NCBI RefSeq assembly: GCF_009765445.1
Contig: NZ_WHOY01000031.1
Coordinates: 3,877,606-3,941,605 of the forward strand
Direction of reading: 5' to 3'
Source: Pantoea sp. BAV 3049
GTDB taxonomy: Bacteria > Pseudomonadota > Gammaproteobacteria > Enterobacterales > Enterobacteriaceae
DNA length: 64,000 nt
The notes under the pieces are model-generated. The model ran no database searches, was not told the origin of the DNA, and saw nothing but the letters and a program-made list of their open reading frames with translations. The first letter of the stretch is position 1. Each line of letters starts with the position of its first letter. Shown here in pieces: positions 24,482-32,253 of this stretch. The translations under genes were made by a program, and so were the position numbers.

Positions 24482-25153
24482 ATGCAGTACCCGATAAATG
24501 AGATGTTCCAGACGTTGCAGGGCGAAGGGTTTTATACCGGCGTTCCGGCAATTTTTATCCGCCTGCAGGGATGCCCGGTGGGCTGCAGCTGGTGTGACAC
24601 CAAACACACCTGGGATAAGCTGGCCAATCGGGAAACCTCGCTGGGCGATATTCTGTTAAAGACCGTGGAGTCAGATGCCTGGGGTGCGGCTGACGCGCAG
24701 GCGTTGCTGGCCGTGATTGCACAGCATGGCTGGACAGCACGGCATGTGGTGATCACCGGGGGAGAACCCTGCATTCACGATCTGACACCGCTGACGCAGA
24801 CGCTGGAGCGCAATGGCTTCAGCTGTCAGATTGAGACCAGTGGCACCCATAAAGTGCGCTGCAGCGAAGCCACCTGGGTGACGGTATCGCCAAAGGTGAA
24901 TATGCGCGGCGGTTATGATGTGCTGAATCAGGCGCTGATCCGCGCAGATGAAGTGAAACATCCGGTAGCCCGCCAGCGTGATGTGGATGCGCTGGATGAG
25001 CTGCTGGCTACGCTGCACGATCAGAAAAGCCGCATCGTGGCGCTGCAACCGATCAGTCAGAAGGACGATGCCACTAAGCTGTGCATTGAAACCTGCATTG
25101 CGCGCAACTGGCGGCTGTCGATGCAGACGCATAAATACCTGAACATTGCCTGA
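24482..25153 (+). CDS. queE: 7-carboxy-7-deazaguanine synthase QueE
   Basis: A radical-SAM enzyme that rearranges 6-carboxytetrahydropterin to 7-carboxy-7-deazaguanine in queuosine (preQ0) synthesis. The 223-aa protein has the N-terminus FQTLQGEGFYTG, the cluster-binding cysteines in GCPVGCSWCDTKHTW and ITGGEP. In-frame ATG (24476) and GTG (24479) codons lie just upstream; ATG 24482 gives the E. coli start and length. Its pathway partner queD is at 39450, separated from it by the Tad island. Confidence 0.95.
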   Translation: MQYPINEMFQTLQGEGFYTGVPAIFIRLQGCPVGCSWCDTKHTWDKLANRETSLGDILLKTVESDAWGAADAQALLAVIAQHGWTARHVVITGGEPCIHDLTPLTQTLERNGFSCQIETSGTHKVRCSEATWVTVSPKVNMRGGYDVLNQALIRADEVKHPVARQRDVDALDELLATLHDQKSRIVALQPISQKDDATKLCIETCIARNWRLSMQTHKYLNIA

Positions 25154-25186
25154 CCGTTTGCTGGCGGCATCCCTGCCGTCGGTGAA

Positions 25187-25798
25187 TTATTCTGCTTTAC
25201 CCGCCTTTGCCTTGTACGCTTCGAACGCCGATTTAATCTCGGTTTTTGCCGCGGCGTCGTCGTTAAACCCGTTCAGTTCCACCTTCTTACGGCCATCCGG
25301 CAGCTGCTTGTAGACGCGGAAAAAGGCCTGCAGACGCTCCTGCTCCAGTTTCGGCAGATCGCTGACCGTTTTGATTTCATCGTAAGTCGGGTCGATTTTG
25401 CTGGCCGGAACGGCAACGATCTTGTCATCAGATTCGCCGCCATCAATCATTTTCAGTACGCCAATCGGGCGCAGTTTGATCAGTGTGCCGGGTGCCATTG
25501 GCGCACGGGTGTAGAAAATCACATCCAGCGGATCGCCATCGCCGCCCAGCGACTGAGTCAGAGAGCCGTAGTTGGCCGGATAGGCCACCGGCATGGACTG
25601 GAAACGATCGGCAACGATAAAACCGGTTTTGGCGTCGGTTTCATATTTGATGATGCCGCCCGCCGGAATTTCAGTAAGCGCATAAAACTCGTCAGGATTG
25701 TTTTCAGGCTGAGGAAAATCCAGGATATTCATTGCACTGACCTGCGAAGAGGCCGCCAGAAGTAACGCAACAGCAGAAATTTTACATAACGGATTCAT
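25187..25798 (-). CDS. exported family I inorganic pyrophosphatase
   Basis: This 203-aa protein is a soluble family I inorganic pyrophosphatase carrying an N-terminal signal peptide (basic start, then AVALLLAASSQVSA, probable cleavage near residue 22). The metal-binding signature GDGDPLDVIFY is intact, with conserved YPANYGSL and KYETD elements, so it should be active. Cytosolic Ppa normally has no signal, so this copy would act in the periplasm, possibly releasing phosphate from pyrophosphate. It converges with queE and is separated from the regulator at 25915 by 116 bases. The genome presumably has another, cytosolic copy. Confidence 0.88.
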   Translation of the reverse strand: MNPLCKISAVALLLAASSQVSAMNILDFPQPENNPDEFYALTEIPAGGIIKYETDAKTGFIVADRFQSMPVAYPANYGSLTQSLGGDGDPLDVIFYTRAPMAPGTLIKLRPIGVLKMIDGGESDDKIVAVPASKIDPTYDEIKTVSDLPKLEQERLQAFFRVYKQLPDGRKKVELNGFNDDAAAKTEIKSAFEAYKAKAGKAE

Positions 25799-25914
25799 TG
25801 TTGATTCTCTCGATCTTTAATGAAGGAGCCCACAACGTAGAGTAAATATGTGACAGTAAAATTTCTGCTGAGCAAAGCGAGCCGGATTGCCCGGCCCGTG
25901 GAGGTTAGGTCCGG

Positions 25915-27429
25915 TTAGTTCGGAACCGGGCTGGAGTCAGATTCCGGTGCCTGGCCTGCGCCGGAAGCTGATTTCGGACCGGTGTCGGTGGCCTGTTGGG
26001 GGAGCGCTTTACGCTGTTTGCGGTTCGCTGGCGAGTTGTGGGTCAGCAGCAGTTGATTAATATGTTCAATTTCCGAAACGGACAGGGAGCCAACCGGGTA
26101 GATATAGCGGCGTAGCCCGCTGCCAGGCTCCGGGTTCTGGCAGAACAGCGCCAGGGGAAACAAAACTTTATTTTTCAGCTCGTCCGGCAAAGCCCGTTCT
26201 TTAGTGGCAAAACTGAAATACCCGGAATGCATCAATCCCCAGATATCAACCTGCGGACAGACCTTCTTAAGCCCGGCGACGGCCAGCTCAAATTTGATCT
26301 GCCGTAGCCGTAACGTATTGGCCAGATACTTCATCAGATGGCTTGAACCCAACATGCCGCTGAGTATCTGGCGATTGAGCTGGTTGTTTTCACTGGCCAG
26401 CAGGAGTGAAAGCTGTCGCAGAGGGGATCTCAGGGCCGGAGGGAGCAGCAGGACGCTGAGGCTGGCAGCATTGCCAGTCAGTTCGGCAAGATTATAAAGA
26501 TAGATGATGTTGGGCACAGGATAGATTTCCGACAGTGGTGGGATGATTTCCCGGCCAAAGCCCAGCATAAAGCAGGCATCATTTTCGATAATCAGGCTGT
26601 TGTGATGTCGGCTCCACTCCAGCAGAAGTTTGCGATTCTCCGTGCTCATCTTTGCCCCGGAAGGGAAATTATTCGACGGGGTGGTATAAATAAAATCGAC
26701 CCGAGTGTCAGGGAAAGAGGCCACGTCCAGCCCCTCTTTTCCCACTCTGACCCAAAAGATTTCGTACCCCAGGGAAGTAAAAAGCTGCAGAACCCAGGGG
26801 GAAGTAGGATCGCCCAGAATGATACTGGGGCGTTTTTTTAGCGACTTGCCGTAATGAGCTATTACCGCCAGTGCCTCCTGTTGGCCCGGCATGATCATTA
26901 TATTTTCAGGTACCACACGGGTTCCTCTGACAATCTTGATATAACGGGTAAGATTTTTTTTAAGATCCCGGTCAACTTTGGCATCTTCATTTCGCTGCTG
27001 GAATTTATCTTTACTGGCATTAAAGTTGGTAAACCACTTTCTGATAAAGTGGCGCGAAAGCGTCGCGTTACTGTCCGTCATCAGTTTTTTTGCGATCGAT
27101 ATCAGGTCCGGTGTGGAGACCGGGTTTTCTTCTGCCTTACGCATCGCCGCCGTTTCTTCGGCCGCCTGGGCTCTGGCCTCTCTTGTGCCTTTCAGCTCGC
27201 CAAGCACTACATAACAGCTTCTTTCCCGCCCTTCAATAAATCCCAGGCTCTCCAGCTCCTTATAGGCAACGAGGACTGTATTACGTGAGAGATGATAGCG
27301 TTCACTCATATTGCGTATTGATGGCATAAAGTCGCCGTTGCTCAGGATCCCGCTGAATATCATTCTGATAATGTTCTCGATCAACATATCCTTGCTGTTA
27401 ACTTCCTGAATGTTATCAATAGCACTCAT
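25915..27429 (-). CDS. MocR-like GntR regulator lacking the PLP lysine
   Basis: A 504-aa protein with an N-terminal GntR winged helix (about residues 15-78; PSIRNMSERYHLSRNTVL) fused to an aminotransferase-like domain, the MocR/PdxR layout. MocR proteins normally bind PLP through a lysine in a Y-x-G-T-F-S-K motif. Here the equivalent stretch is YLYNLAE, with Glu316 in the lysine position. The ring-stacking Asp (IEND, about 282-284) and the N-x-P-x-G loop (NNFPSG) are kept. It also has a charged linker (80-130) and a Ser/Pro-rich tail. It is divergent from the Tad locus across 399 bases with repeat sites, so it is the obvious candidate regulator of that locus. The function is inferred. Confidence 0.85.
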   Translation of the reverse strand: MSAIDNIQEVNSKDMLIENIIRMIFSGILSNGDFMPSIRNMSERYHLSRNTVLVAYKELESLGFIEGRERSCYVVLGELKGTREARAQAAEETAAMRKAEENPVSTPDLISIAKKLMTDSNATLSRHFIRKWFTNFNASKDKFQQRNEDAKVDRDLKKNLTRYIKIVRGTRVVPENIMIMPGQQEALAVIAHYGKSLKKRPSIILGDPTSPWVLQLFTSLGYEIFWVRVGKEGLDVASFPDTRVDFIYTTPSNNFPSGAKMSTENRKLLLEWSRHHNSLIIENDACFMLGFGREIIPPLSEIYPVPNIIYLYNLAELTGNAASLSVLLLPPALRSPLRQLSLLLASENNQLNRQILSGMLGSSHLMKYLANTLRLRQIKFELAVAGLKKVCPQVDIWGLMHSGYFSFATKERALPDELKNKVLFPLALFCQNPEPGSGLRRYIYPVGSLSVSEIEHINQLLLTHNSPANRKQRKALPQQATDTGPKSASGAGQAPESDSSPVPN

Positions 27430-27530
27430 AAATCCTCCATTTCTGTGAGTAACCTTTTTTTCAAAACAGGCGAAAGTATTATTATTTTTATCGACTGCAA
27501 GCTGTGCTTATTAAGGTTAATGTGTTATTA

Positions 27531-27546
27531 AAACAATTAATTGTTT
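27531..27546. promoter_or_regulatory. perfect 16-bp palindrome, candidate operator
   Basis: AAACAATTAATTGTTT is perfectly self-complementary. Its right half runs into the first copy of the ATTGTTTCCAGT direct repeat. It lies about 100 bases upstream of the MocR-like gene start. Confidence 0.45.
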
Positions 27547-27551
27547 CCAGT
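27540..27551. repeat. 12-bp direct repeat, copy 1
   Basis: ATTGTTTCCAGT, repeated exactly at 27751-27762, 211 bases away, within the control region between the regulator and flp. Confidence 0.6.
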
Positions 27552-27734
27552 TACGATCTTTCTGATAAATAAACCGTAAAGTAAGAACACTTCCCGAAAA
27601 GACTACTATATTCATTTTAAGCGGCATAGCTATACTCTATTAGGATTTTTTTGATTTTTTATCGTGGGCAAAGCTGTCTGGAAAAACAGATAAAACTGTC
27701 AGTAAAATAGTTGATTGCTGTCACTTCATTTTTT

Positions 27735-27762
27735 CTGGAAATAGATTCATATTGTTTCCAGT
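27735..27762. promoter_or_regulatory. direct repeat copy 2 within an inverted repeat
   Basis: ATTGTTTCCAGT at 27751-27762 is the second exact copy. With CTGGAAA at 27735-27741 it also forms a 7-bp inverted repeat (CTGGAAA-N13-TTTCCAG, 27735-27761). It lies 67 bases before the flp start, where an activator or repressor of the Tad operon could bind. Confidence 0.5.
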
Positions 27763-27828
27763 GCCGGGTTGTTATGCCATCCTTCACCCGCACTCTGAAT
27801 AAAAAAATACTTTAAAAGGAATAATGGA

Positions 27829-28077
27829 ATGAAAAGTGCAGTGCTCTCTTCATCAGTGAAAATACATGAATTTGTTACCTGTCTTCGTAATAAATTTGCC
27901 GAGTTTGCAGAAAAACAGGAGGGCGTAACCGCGATCGAATACGCGGTAATTGCTGTGGCGATTAGTGGGATGTTAATGGTGGTGTTCGGCTCCGGCGATG
28001 AAACGTTTATCGGTGTGGTAAAGTCTAAGTTTACTGACCTGACCAGCAATCTTAAATCAATCAATACCGGAAAATAA
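27829..28077 (+). CDS. flp: Flp major pilin
   Basis: The structural subunit of the Tad/Flp type IVb pilus. The 82-aa prepilin has a long leader of about 30 residues, the cleavage site after glycine in QEG-VTAIEYAVIA with glutamate at +5 and tyrosine at +6 (the Flp motif), and one hydrophobic helix. The mature pilin would be only about 50 aa, normal for Flp. It is the first gene of the locus with a strong AAAGGA ribosome-binding site, and is followed 49 bases later by its processing peptidase. Confidence 0.92.
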   Translation: MKSAVLSSSVKIHEFVTCLRNKFAEFAEKQEGVTAIEYAVIAVAISGMLMVVFGSGDETFIGVVKSKFTDLTSNLKSINTGK

Positions 28078-28126
28078 GAATATTATCTTTTTTTTAGAAT
28101 AAATCAGTAAGCGTAGTGAGAGAATC

Positions 28127-28561
28127 ATGCTCTGTAGTTTTTATTTGTTATTTATCTCTCTCCTTGTCCATGTTTGTTATAGCGATATCCGTTACAGAAA
28201 GATTAAAAATCTCACCACGCTTATTCTGAGCCTGCTGGCTCTGGTTGGAGGCTGGCAGTATTGGGGAAAAATACCCATTTTACCTGTCTCAATGATTCTC
28301 GTGGCCGGTTTTTTACTGAGTATCCGCGGGTATATCGGTGCCGGAGACGTGAAATTAATGGCGGGCTTATCCCTTTCTCTGGATGCAGATAACATCCTGG
28401 TGTTTATTTTCTTAACGACTCTGGCAGGTTTGCCGGTTGCGCTGATTATGCTGCTGACAAGCAGAGTGATGCGAAAACCTGAGCACAAAACGGTGCCGTA
28501 TGGTGTGGCTATTGTTGGCGGCTATCTGGCAACCGTGATGTTCCTCAAGGTGACTGTATGA
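28127..28561 (+). CDS. tadV: prepilin peptidase TadV
   Basis: An inner-membrane aspartic peptidase that cleaves the leader from Flp and the TadE/TadF pseudopilins. The 144-aa protein has several hydrophobic helices and both catalytic aspartates: one in CYSDIRYRKI and one in the GAGDVKL (GxGD) motif. It lacks the N-terminal methylase domain of PilD, as is normal for TadV/CpaA. Its stop overlaps the rcpC start (ATGA). Confidence 0.9.
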   Translation: MLCSFYLLFISLLVHVCYSDIRYRKIKNLTTLILSLLALVGGWQYWGKIPILPVSMILVAGFLLSIRGYIGAGDVKLMAGLSLSLDADNILVFIFLTTLAGLPVALIMLLTSRVMRKPEHKTVPYGVAIVGGYLATVMFLKVTV

Positions 28562-29316
28562 ATCAAAGGTTGTTAGTGGCGATCGCCGTGCTGTTGCTGA
28601 TGGTCGGAGGCGCCGGATTGATGCTCTCAGGGGAACCCCCTGTCGAGACGGTTGCAGTCACCCGTTTTATAGCGGCCAAAGCGTTAGAGAAAGGAGAAAG
28701 ACTGGCAGAGGGAAGCTACAGCAAAGAGGTGCTTCAGCTTCCTGTATCAGAGGCTCAGCTCCGTGAACGTTTCCCGGAAGAGCTGCTGGAGTATCAGGCC
28801 AGCAATGATATTGCCTCAGGCGCAGAACTGACCAGCAGCAATATTCAACTGTTGGAGCTGAGGGGCGTTGCTTTGCAGAAGGGCTATGTCATTTTTCCGG
28901 TGGCCGTGCGGTCAGCGGATACCTTTCTGCTGAGCCAGCTGAAAAAAGGTGATGAGGTGGATATCTGTCTGCGTTATTTCATTACGCCTACGGACCGTGA
29001 AGACAAGCGCTACACCGTTGTCGACAGGGCAGGAAAGACTCTGGTTAACGGTGCCGCAAAAATGGTGAAGCTGGTGAGTTCCCGACGTTTTTTTTCCCTT
29101 TCTGAGAATGAAGTCAGCCAGGAGATCAACGGTAAAACAGTCGCCGTCAGGCTGGTTGGTGTGGAACTTGAGAGAGACGATATTGCCGCACTTTATGCTG
29201 TTAAACACCTGGGGGAGGCGCTGGTGTTCCCCGTAAATGCCTCACCGGGTAACAGGGCTGTGCAGGCTCGGATCCCCGAGATGATCACTGAAATAAGGGG
29301 GGGATTAAGAAAATGA
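28558..29316 (+). CDS. rcpC: Flp pilus assembly protein RcpC (CpaB)
   Basis: A periplasmic protein anchored by an N-terminal segment (residues 4-22, LLVAIAVLLLMVGGAGLML) with a SAF-like domain (about 45-110) and an RcpC/CpaB core containing FPVAVRSAD and GDEVDI. CpaB-type proteins associate with the secretin and may contact cell-wall glycan. The 252-aa length is typical. ATGA overlaps couple it to tadV upstream and rcpA downstream. Confidence 0.88.
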   Translation: MNQRLLVAIAVLLLMVGGAGLMLSGEPPVETVAVTRFIAAKALEKGERLAEGSYSKEVLQLPVSEAQLRERFPEELLEYQASNDIASGAELTSSNIQLLELRGVALQKGYVIFPVAVRSADTFLLSQLKKGDEVDICLRYFITPTDREDKRYTVVDRAGKTLVNGAAKMVKLVSSRRFFSLSENEVSQEINGKTVAVRLVGVELERDDIAALYAVKHLGEALVFPVNASPGNRAVQARIPEMITEIRGGLRK

Positions 29317-30647
29317 ACGAGCGTAGCTGGCTGGTAACAATCTTGCGGATACTGCTGATAGGGCTGCTGTTGTCCCTGCTTTCGTTTCAGGGCAGGGCGG
29401 AGACCTACTACATGCAAAAAGGTGCCGCCAGAACCCTCAGAATGAAGGAGTCGGTGGAGACGGTATTTACCTCGAACCCTGAGGTAGTTGATTACCAGGT
29501 GATTAACGACCGGGAAGTGGTTATCTACGGCCTGTCCAACGGGCGGGGTGACATTTTACTGGTGCAGGGCGGGAAAACCCGCACGATCAGCGTACTGGTG
29601 GATCCGCTGATCGGCCAGTTGAATCAGTTGGTGCAGGATGAATTTCCCGGCAGCAAAATCGAGCTGAAAAAAGTCGGCGACGGCTATATCCTGGCTGGCA
29701 CTGCGGCTGATGAAGAGAGCCGTGAAGCTATCCATCAGGTGGTGGGAGAGGCACTGGGTCTCGAACGGGAGGTGTTAAAAACCACGCTAAAAATGGGCGG
29801 GGACAGCAGCCAGGAGGAAATTGAGCTGAAGCAAATGAACTACATCAGCTTTAAGAAATTGCAAAATCGCCTGACTTTGCCGATGTCCAACCAGGTTAAC
29901 GTGAAAATTACCCTGGTGGAAATCAACAAAAATTATTCCGACAGCCTCGGTATTGACTGGAGTGCGGCCAGTGAGGTCGGTGATTTCATCCTTAACCAGT
30001 TTAAGTTCAATGCCGGAAGTTTGATTAACGTCATCCATGCGCTGGGGAATGAATCGTTGGCCCGCATCCTCGCGGAACCTAATCTCTCAGTCCTGTCCGG
30101 GGAAACGGCAGATTTCCTGGTGGGTGGCGAGGTGCCTGTTGTGACCCGCACGCTGGATGGGACCGAAGTCAGTTACAAAGAGTTCGGCATAAAAATGTTT
30201 GTCGCCGCTAAGGTGGAAAGCAGCCAGAAAGTCAGACTGACGCTGAGCCAGGAGGTCAGCTCGCTGGATGGCTCGATTTTAGATATCCCGACGATGAAAT
30301 CCCGTAAGGCGCGCACCACTATTGAACTGGCAGATGGCGAAAGTTTTGTGCTGGCTGGTCTGCTTAGCGAAACCGAGAGAGAATCGTTGTCAAAGGTCCC
30401 GTTTATTGGTGATGTGCCTGTATTGGGGGCATTGTTTCGTAATACCGCTGCGAAGCGCGAGCGGACTGAGCTGGTGATGATTGCCACGGTAAATCTGGTC
30501 AGGCCGATTTCTCCGCGCAACATCATGTATCCTTCCATTAATCGCAGCAGCCTGCTGGAACGCTTTTTTAATATTAATGCATTAACTCAGGATAAATCGC
30601 GGCGGGAAGTTGCGGCCTTTATGCAGGAAAGCGGCTTTATTCAATAA
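29313..30647 (+). CDS. rcpA: outer-membrane secretin RcpA (CpaC)
   Basis: The secretin that forms the outer-membrane channel for the Flp pilus. The 444-aa protein has a signal peptide (hydrophobic residues 5-28), N-terminal pilus-assembly and BON-like domains (about 30-150), and a C-terminal secretin domain. Signature elements include VNVKITLVEINK, GGEVPV and the late ADGESFVLAGLLSE with PFIGDVPVLGALFR, all standard for type II/IVb secretins. Gene order rcpC-rcpA-rcpB is the Aggregatibacter-type order. Confidence 0.93.
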   Translation: MNERSWLVTILRILLIGLLLSLLSFQGRAETYYMQKGAARTLRMKESVETVFTSNPEVVDYQVINDREVVIYGLSNGRGDILLVQGGKTRTISVLVDPLIGQLNQLVQDEFPGSKIELKKVGDGYILAGTAADEESREAIHQVVGEALGLEREVLKTTLKMGGDSSQEEIELKQMNYISFKKLQNRLTLPMSNQVNVKITLVEINKNYSDSLGIDWSAASEVGDFILNQFKFNAGSLINVIHALGNESLARILAEPNLSVLSGETADFLVGGEVPVVTRTLDGTEVSYKEFGIKMFVAAKVESSQKVRLTLSQEVSSLDGSILDIPTMKSRKARTTIELADGESFVLAGLLSETERESLSKVPFIGDVPVLGALFRNTAAKRERTELVMIATVNLVRPISPRNIMYPSINRSSLLERFFNINALTQDKSRREVAAFMQESGFIQ

Positions 30648-30658
30648 TAGGGAACGTT

Positions 30659-31102
30659 ATGCACCGGTTAATTCTGTTCATTCTGGCAATATTGTGGAAT
30701 CAGACAACGCTGGCTGATGTATCACGGCAATATAAACTTTATAGCCAGAGTGAGGTGGATCAGGAAATTTTGTCCGCCGAGGTGATCAGCCTTTACCGCT
30801 TTATCCGCGGTCAGGTGCTGATCAGCTGGCAACGTAATGATGTGGACGCGCTGGCACAGGATTTGAAACACAAGCTGGAACAGGCGGGAATTATGACGGC
30901 AGACATTATTCTGGATAAAAATATCCAAATTAATAAGCAGGGAGGTGAGCTGCTCAGCGTCAGCCTGCACTATTATCCCCTCCCTTATGCCTGTGATTAT
31001 CAGTATCAGGACTACCGTTACAAGGATTGGGATAATTTCGGTTGTGCCCTGCAGAACAATGCCCATGCCTCTTTGCTAAACAGAGATCGGATTGTTTTTT
31101 AA
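30659..31102 (+). CDS. rcpB: RcpB/CpaD-like pilus assembly protein
   Basis: A 147-aa exported protein with a signal peptide (LILFILAILWNQTTLA). The C-terminal WDNFGCALQNN segment resembles the FGCA-x-Q-x-N motif of CpaD/RcpB, the outer-membrane gating partner of the Tad secretin. CpaD proteins are often lipoproteins, but no lipobox cysteine is present here. It is shorter than typical CpaD. Position between secretin and tadZ supports the call. Confidence 0.75.
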   Translation: MHRLILFILAILWNQTTLADVSRQYKLYSQSEVDQEILSAEVISLYRFIRGQVLISWQRNDVDALAQDLKHKLEQAGIMTADIILDKNIQINKQGGELLSVSLHYYPLPYACDYQYQDYRYKDWDNFGCALQNNAHASLLNRDRIVF

Positions 31103-31122
31103 TTACTGAACAGGGAGCGGTG

Positions 31123-32250
31123 ATGTTGATATTTCCAGGAGCAGCAGAGAAGAAGCAGGATGAGGAGACCTCCTCGGTGGTGATTTCTCCCCGGCGGGAG
31201 GTCATTGATGAGGTCTGTGCTCAGCTTGAGGTGCGCAATCTGGGGCCGATAGTCCGACATCAGATCTCACTGGATCAGTTTGATACCGCTACGATTGAGG
31301 GGGGTATTAAATACCTGATTTTTGATAGCGGTACGGCGGAAGAGTGCGAAGGTTTTATCAATAAAATCGGCTTTTTTTTATCGAAGGAGTCCGTTTGTAT
31401 CGCCATCGGCAGCAGCGATTCTCTGCTGCTGGCGGCTCGCTACCAGGCACAGGGGATCTCCTACGTTTACTATCATCCTGAGCAGATGAAAAAGCTGGGG
31501 AAAATCTTCGACGATCCGGCAACCCGTGTCGAGTGGGGCAAGTCTTCCCTGAAGATTTGCATACTGGCCTGTAAAGGAGGCGTCGGCAGTTCTTCACTCA
31601 GCTATCAGCTTGCCAGCAGTCTGATCCAGCAGCGCAGCGTTTCGCTGCTGCTGGTGCAGGGCCAGGGCGGCACGCGCAATCTGGATCTGATTGCCAGAAA
31701 AGAGATCAGCAGCGATGTGACCCAACTGAAGGAAAACCTGTTCGCCCTGACCGAGCAAAGTGAGCATCTGTGGAACTTCAGCCTGCCGCTGTACGACACC
31801 TATGACTTTGTACTGTTCGACCATACGATTTTCAATGTGGGCAGCGTCGAAATCGAGAATGCCCTGCAGCATTCTCACAGCGTGGTGCTGGTGTGCAATC
31901 ACGATCTGGCTTCGATCCGCAACGCAAAAAAAATCATCGACTATAACCAGCATCTTAAAAACAGCGGCAGCGGCGTGAAGCGCATTATCGTCTGCTTTAA
32001 CCAGAACCAGCCGCGCGCCAACGGCATGATAAACCGGGAAGAGGTAGGTAACCTGCTGGGGCAGCAGGCCGATATCGTCATCCCTTTCATCCGTGGCCCG
32101 GGAGAGCCATCAATGCCGCTGCAGTTTACCGGCAAGCATAAAGCGGTGCTGCAAAACCTGACGGATATGACGCTGGGACGCAGCAGGCGGGAAACCTCTG
32201 CGATTTCGCTCCGAACCAGGCTGCTCGGCCTGGCTGGCAGGAGGACGTAA
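31123..32250 (+). CDS. tadZ: pilus localization protein TadZ (CpaE)
   Basis: A MinD/ParA-like protein that places the Tad machinery in the cell. The 375-aa product has an atypical receiver-like N-terminus (about 20-130) and a C-terminal ATPase-like domain. Its P-loop, CKGGVGSSSLS near residue 149, lacks the second conserved lysine-threonine pair of KGGVGKTT, as in several TadZ proteins, so ATP hydrolysis may be weak. The start at 31123 follows GGGAG. A longer reading from 31042 overlaps rcpB and is rejected. Confidence 0.86.
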   Translation: MLIFPGAAEKKQDEETSSVVISPRREVIDEVCAQLEVRNLGPIVRHQISLDQFDTATIEGGIKYLIFDSGTAEECEGFINKIGFFLSKESVCIAIGSSDSLLLAARYQAQGISYVYYHPEQMKKLGKIFDDPATRVEWGKSSLKICILACKGGVGSSSLSYQLASSLIQQRSVSLLLVQGQGGTRNLDLIARKEISSDVTQLKENLFALTEQSEHLWNFSLPLYDTYDFVLFDHTIFNVGSVEIENALQHSHSVVLVCNHDLASIRNAKKIIDYNQHLKNSGSGVKRIIVCFNQNQPRANGMINREEVGNLLGQQADIVIPFIRGPGEPSMPLQFTGKHKAVLQNLTDMTLGRSRRETSAISLRTRLLGLAGRRT

Positions 32251-32253
32251 CCG

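Larger units (their letters stand above)
27430..27828. promoter_or_regulatory. divergent regulator-flp control region
   Basis: 399 AT-rich bases between the MocR-like gene and flp. Contents are a perfect 16-bp palindrome (27531-27546), two copies of a 12-bp direct repeat (27540-27551 and 27751-27762), and CTGGAAA copies inverted to it (27678-27684, 27735-27741). A good ribosome-binding site (AAAGGA) precedes flp. No ORF is credible here. Confidence 0.6.
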
